Origin: Gordionus sp. m RMFG-2023
Taxonomy: Eukaryota > Nematomorpha > Gordioida > Chordodea > Parachordodidae
Direction: 5' to 3'
Assembly: GCF_954871325.1 (NCBI RefSeq)
Contig: NC_088777.1
Location: forward strand, 26,141,366 to 26,205,365
DNA: 64,000 nt
Below are positions 60,575 through 64,000 of this stretch, piece by piece (position 1 is the stretch's first letter; each line of letters opens with the position of its first letter). The notes below the pieces were generated by a model. It was not told the DNA's origin. It ran no database searches and worked only from the letters and a program-made list of their open reading frames with translations. The position numbers were made by a program, and so were the translations under genes.

Positions 60575-61260
60575 ATATAAATGGAATGGAAAACAAATTT
60601 GCGGTTCTTAAGGATGTTAGAAGCGGAGAAAATAGTCACTTAAGGTATTCAAGAAACTCACTTTCTAGGAAATAACACTGCAAACTTCAAAGTTTATAAA
60701 ATATTTTGCTCAGGCATCTTTTCCAACAGCGGTGTGAGAGCATTTCTAATAAATAAGCGAATACTAAATTTCATCATCATTTGAAAGATGTGTTCTTCTC
60801 TATATACAAAATTTAAGCCCACAATAATAGCAAATTTCTATGCCCCACCTAATAGAAATGAAATATTAGGCTTCATCGATATGATGATAAATATGATTCA
60901 CTCTCTACCGTGTAGATATAATATAATAATTTTAGGTGATCTAAACATGAAAATTGGTAAAGGAGCCGAATATGTTAGTAGTAATGTCACTCCAAACAAC
61001 CTAATAGCGAGGACAGTAAGAAATATTTTGGATTTCTGTAGAAATAAGAACTTTAAAATCGAAAATACCTTTTTGTGCCACAGAGAAATAAACACATAAA
61101 CCTTTTTGAGAGCTCACCAGATATTCCAAATTGATTTCTTCATCTCTATATTCACAGGTGGATTGAAGGTTAAGGCATCAACAAATATAAATCTATCGGA
61201 TCGTAGGATGCTTATAGCTAATATAAGTGTAAGAAATATATGGGGCTATTACAACAGATT
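60575..61260 (+). pseudogene. LINE apurinic-type endonuclease
   Basis: Pieces in order: NGMENKFAVLKD, then GIQETHFLGNN (about 60643, the conserved Q-E-T of the APE fold), GVRAFLINKRILNF, and the longest open piece 60788-61099. That piece gives IIANFYAPPNRNE and IIILGDLNMKIG (about 60925-60957, the G-D-F/L-N motif), then ILDFCRNKNFKIENTFLCHR. QIDFFISIF, equivalent to the Q-I-D-Y-I motif, follows a stop. These endonucleases nick the target to prime reverse transcription. At least two frame changes and a stop break it. Confidence 0.75.
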
Positions 61261-61839
61261 TAGATAAAACTCAACTAGAGTATAGTACAAGCCATTTGAA
61301 AACTAATTTTACCCGTAAACTCAGTAAATTGCAAACACCTAAAGATGCATAAAATTTTGATCAGGCGTTAAACAGGAAAAGAGATAACTTCCTAAACATA
61401 ACTATGCACGGAAAAGTAGAGGAATGCTGGAAACTTTTTTAATATGATGGTTTGTCTATTAGTTTTTTTTCTAGGAAAGAATGAATGTCTAGTGAGACAT
61501 TAGAAAAAATAAATCAACTAAGAGGGAATAATGGCTCAAAAATCGACCTATGGAAAAAATACAAAGATTACTACGGAGTTATAAACCTATTTACATCGCA
61601 AAAAAAGCCTTTGAAATTGACAAAGACATGAAAGAACATAGAATTTATGACGCCTATAAAAAATTAAAATATTTCTGTAAACCTTACAGTTAGAAAACTT
61701 CACTGTATAGTTATAGGAAATGGAAAAGTAATAATTGACCAGGACGAACAAATGACATTATGGCTAGATTATTATATGATAGTCTTTGATTCACGAAAAG
61801 CAACTCTACCAACTAATATTGATACAAACCTCATTCAAC

Positions 61840-62960
61840 CTCCGTCTGATTTTTCCATAAATAAAATGCAAATGTAGTCAAAAAACTACGGAAAAACAAT
61901 CCGGGTTTGGATAATATCACTTCAATAAAATATGGAAAAATGGAAATACTTCAGTAGAATGGAACAAATACTTCCTATGTAATTTCCCTAAAATAAAAGA
62001 CGCATAAAAATTTATTGATTACCAAGCAGTACCCCATTACATCCTGCATTTTATAGATTTTTATGGTTCTCTAAAAAATAAATATTCACACCTCACCTTT
62101 TCACAAAATACATATGCACGTATAGACCAAACAAAAATATAATAGAGCCAATATTAGCCCTGAAAATAATTATGCAAAGATGTTGCAAATACAAAATACC
62201 CTCCTACTTCACATTCGTGGATTTCAGTAGGGCTTTTGACAATGTTAATCATGAAGCTCTATGGAAACGCTGCCAGAGTGTGGCACAGAACTCGCATCAT
62301 TCACATTTTAAAAAATCACTATTCCAAACTGTTTGCATGTTTCAAAATCAATAATAAAATATTCCCACACTTCAGAATAAAAAAAGTTATAAAACAAGGT
62401 GGTACTCTACCGCCACGGCATCTAGTAAATATAGGGTCAAACGAGACGATACGTTTAGAAAATAGAATAATATCATATGCAGATGACATCATATAGAAGA
62501 AACAAAAAACTAACTCTACCTATTAGAAACCTTAAGTCATAGAGATGCCAAAGATACATTTCAACAAAACAATTATTCTCCCCTCCCTAAACATGCCGCT
62601 TCAAATTTTTACAGTTGGAGCTAACGCAATAAATATGTAGACAAAATTAAGTACTAAGGGTCACTCTTGATAATAAATGTAGTTACAAAGAAGAACTGAA
62701 AATTAGAATACAAAAAGCGAGAGGTACTTTTTACACATATATGAAATTATGGAAAACAAAGGAGATTTTGGTATTTACCAGACTACGTATCTTCAACTCG
62801 ACAATAATCTTATATTACTCTATGGAGGCAACATATGTGAAATAAACAAAAACAAAAAATAGACGACTCCAATCCTTTATTAATAATTATGTTCACAATC
62901 CAAAATCTCGCTCAATCAAATAACAAACAATTATTATCAAATACATCTCTAGAAGTTTTT
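61840..62960 (+). pseudogene. LINE reverse transcriptase (decayed)
   Basis: Motif A is TFVDFSRAFDNVNHEALW (about 62209-62262), with the catalytic Asp in VDF. KKVIKQGGTLPPRH (about 62380) corresponds to the QG-D-x-L-S region, altered. ISYADDI (62470-62490) is motif C with the YADD box. A C-terminal stretch gives YMKLWKTKEILVFTRLRIFN (about 62740-62800) and NRRLQSFINNYVHNPKS, which is typical of RTE-like elements downstream of the RT. The frames change repeatedly and stops are present. Confidence 0.75.
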
Positions 62961-64000
62961 AAAAACTAAGACAAATTATTATAAAGATATGGAATTCAAA
63001 AGATGCTATACATTAAATTCTTAATTTTCATGGTATTTCAAATACAGAAAATCTTTCTAAAAGATTTGTAATTAACTAGCACTTACACAAAGATATCTTA
63101 GCCTTAAAATTAATAACCCCCCCCCCCCTCCACCTTTAAAATAATTAAATTATAATGAAGTTCTCGGGTATAGACTCTTTTTTTACCCCGCTCTTTTTTA
63201 AAGCCTATAGACCTTTAAGCAACATTTTGCACGTACAAGTATATGCTGCTTGCCTACAAACGTGTAGAGGCCTCTTCCTATTTTACTTTCTCACCCAAAT
63301 TAAATTAGTTCCAATTAGATGGAAATGAGGAATACCTAGCGTAGCTCTGTTGAACTTTCAAGGCCAGAGGGCAAAAGCGGTATATATCACGTATCGTGTA
63401 TTTTTTTATCAGTACAACTCTTCAAATCTTAACTATATTTTAAAAGTAAAACGTAAAATGTTAAACATTATATTTTCATTTATATATTTTTTAAAATCTC
63501 TTTATTCACAAAAATAGCATGATATATAAACTATATTAAAATAACATTTAAAAATATAAAATAACATAAAAAATAAATAAATTAAGTAAACAGGGGGGGG
63601 GGGGCAAAAAAGGGGTTCTCATTGAGATCCGAGGAAACTGAGATAGTTGCCTTGAAATACAGCGATTTGAGTTGATTGTAGCATTTTAAAAGAGGATCCA
63701 TGATCACCATTAATTTGAAATTTTTTTTTACCTAAAATTTAAAAAAAATGATGGCCTAGGGGTCTTAGAGGGACCCATTGATAGAAATAACTAATGGGAT
63801 AAAGTGAAAATTTGAAAAGTAGTGATACTTCTAATTTTTGATCTTTCAGCTATAATAATCGGATCAATATTTGGGTTAGAGGAAAATTAATGATATATTT
63901 ATATTTGATATAAAAGTATGAATATATTTTAATTATATTATATAACTGGTATTTGAATCATTTATTGATATTTAATTTAAATGATTGCTATAGATACCTT
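62961..64000. other. Spacer to the window edge, no gene recognised
   Basis: AT-rich sequence with a C run at about 63117 and a G run at about 63593. No coding, repeat or terminal-repeat signal was recognised. Confidence 0.5.

Larger units (their letters stand above)
60575..62960 (+). mobile_element. Decayed APE-type LINE (RTE-like)
   Basis: Endonuclease and reverse transcriptase motifs occur in the expected order on the plus strand but in several frames, interrupted by stops. The 5' end, 3' tail and target duplication could not be placed. A C-rich run at 63117 lies beyond the last recognisable coding. It is far more decayed than the LINE at 24.8 kb, so older. Confidence 0.75.

Noticed and set aside
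62236-62496. Separate gene in the 62236-62496 frame
   Set aside because: Its tail carries the YADD box of the LINE reverse transcriptase; the first part is the wrong frame of the same element.
63117-63610. C run and G run as paired ends of an element
   Set aside because: Homopolymers alone; no inverted terminal repeats or target duplication around them.

Overview
This looks like a very AT-rich invertebrate (metazoan) genome. No complete host gene is visible. The only protein-coding signals are transposable elements, plus one exon-like piece of a sugar-transporter gene and one unidentified remnant. The animal assignment rests on four things: ZMYM1/DUF4371-type, BED-finger and Hermes/hobo-like hAT transposases; an APE-type LINE; a restriction-like-endonuclease LINE of a type I know from animals; and canonical GT-AG introns. 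I cannot name the lineage. The transposase introns are very short (mostly 35-49 bp), which fits several AT-rich invertebrate groups.

Layout. Bases 1-24368 are a satellite array cut by the left window edge. Its monomers alternate between about 145 and 154 bp, organised in a higher-order repeat of about 7.84 kb that is itself built from a 5.2 kb block and an internally deleted 2.6 kb copy of it. About 400 bp beyond the array lies a young, 5'-truncated LINE (24765-27348) with reverse transcriptase, zinc knuckle and restriction-like endonuclease; one in-frame stop splits its reading frame. From 27.8 to 33.4 kb there are overlapping DUF4371-type hAT copies. One of them (28206-31368) carries another hAT-like element (28890-30114) exactly inside its first intron, and that element carries a 167-bp MITE.

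The stretch 36797-42028 is a complete hAT with a perfect 8-bp target duplication, split by a 1.9-kb hAT that itself contains a GC-rich MITE. A sister of the 1.9-kb element lies at 43687-45530. The stretch 46031-50139 is a complete Hermes/hobo-like hAT with GGGCCGGGCC-rich ends and an internal 104-bp tandem array. A lone MFS exon lies at 50783-50900. A small, non-autonomous Ty3/gypsy-like LTR element occupies 51257-53573. After it come an unidentified minus-strand remnant, a decayed hAT (54098-57058), LINE and hAT fragments, and a decayed APE-type LINE (about 60575-62960).

How it fits together. The region behaves like the edge of a (peri)centromeric satellite block that has collected nested hAT elements. 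The most unusual point is a set of related hAT families sharing a 13-bp terminal repeat (consensus CAGAGTTGTTAAA) that is followed at once by a 12-bp palindrome of the form GTA-N6-TAC. The N6 core differs by family (GCGCGC, TCTAGA, ACTAGT), as if transposase and binding site diversified together. All coordinates were read by eye; no searches were run.
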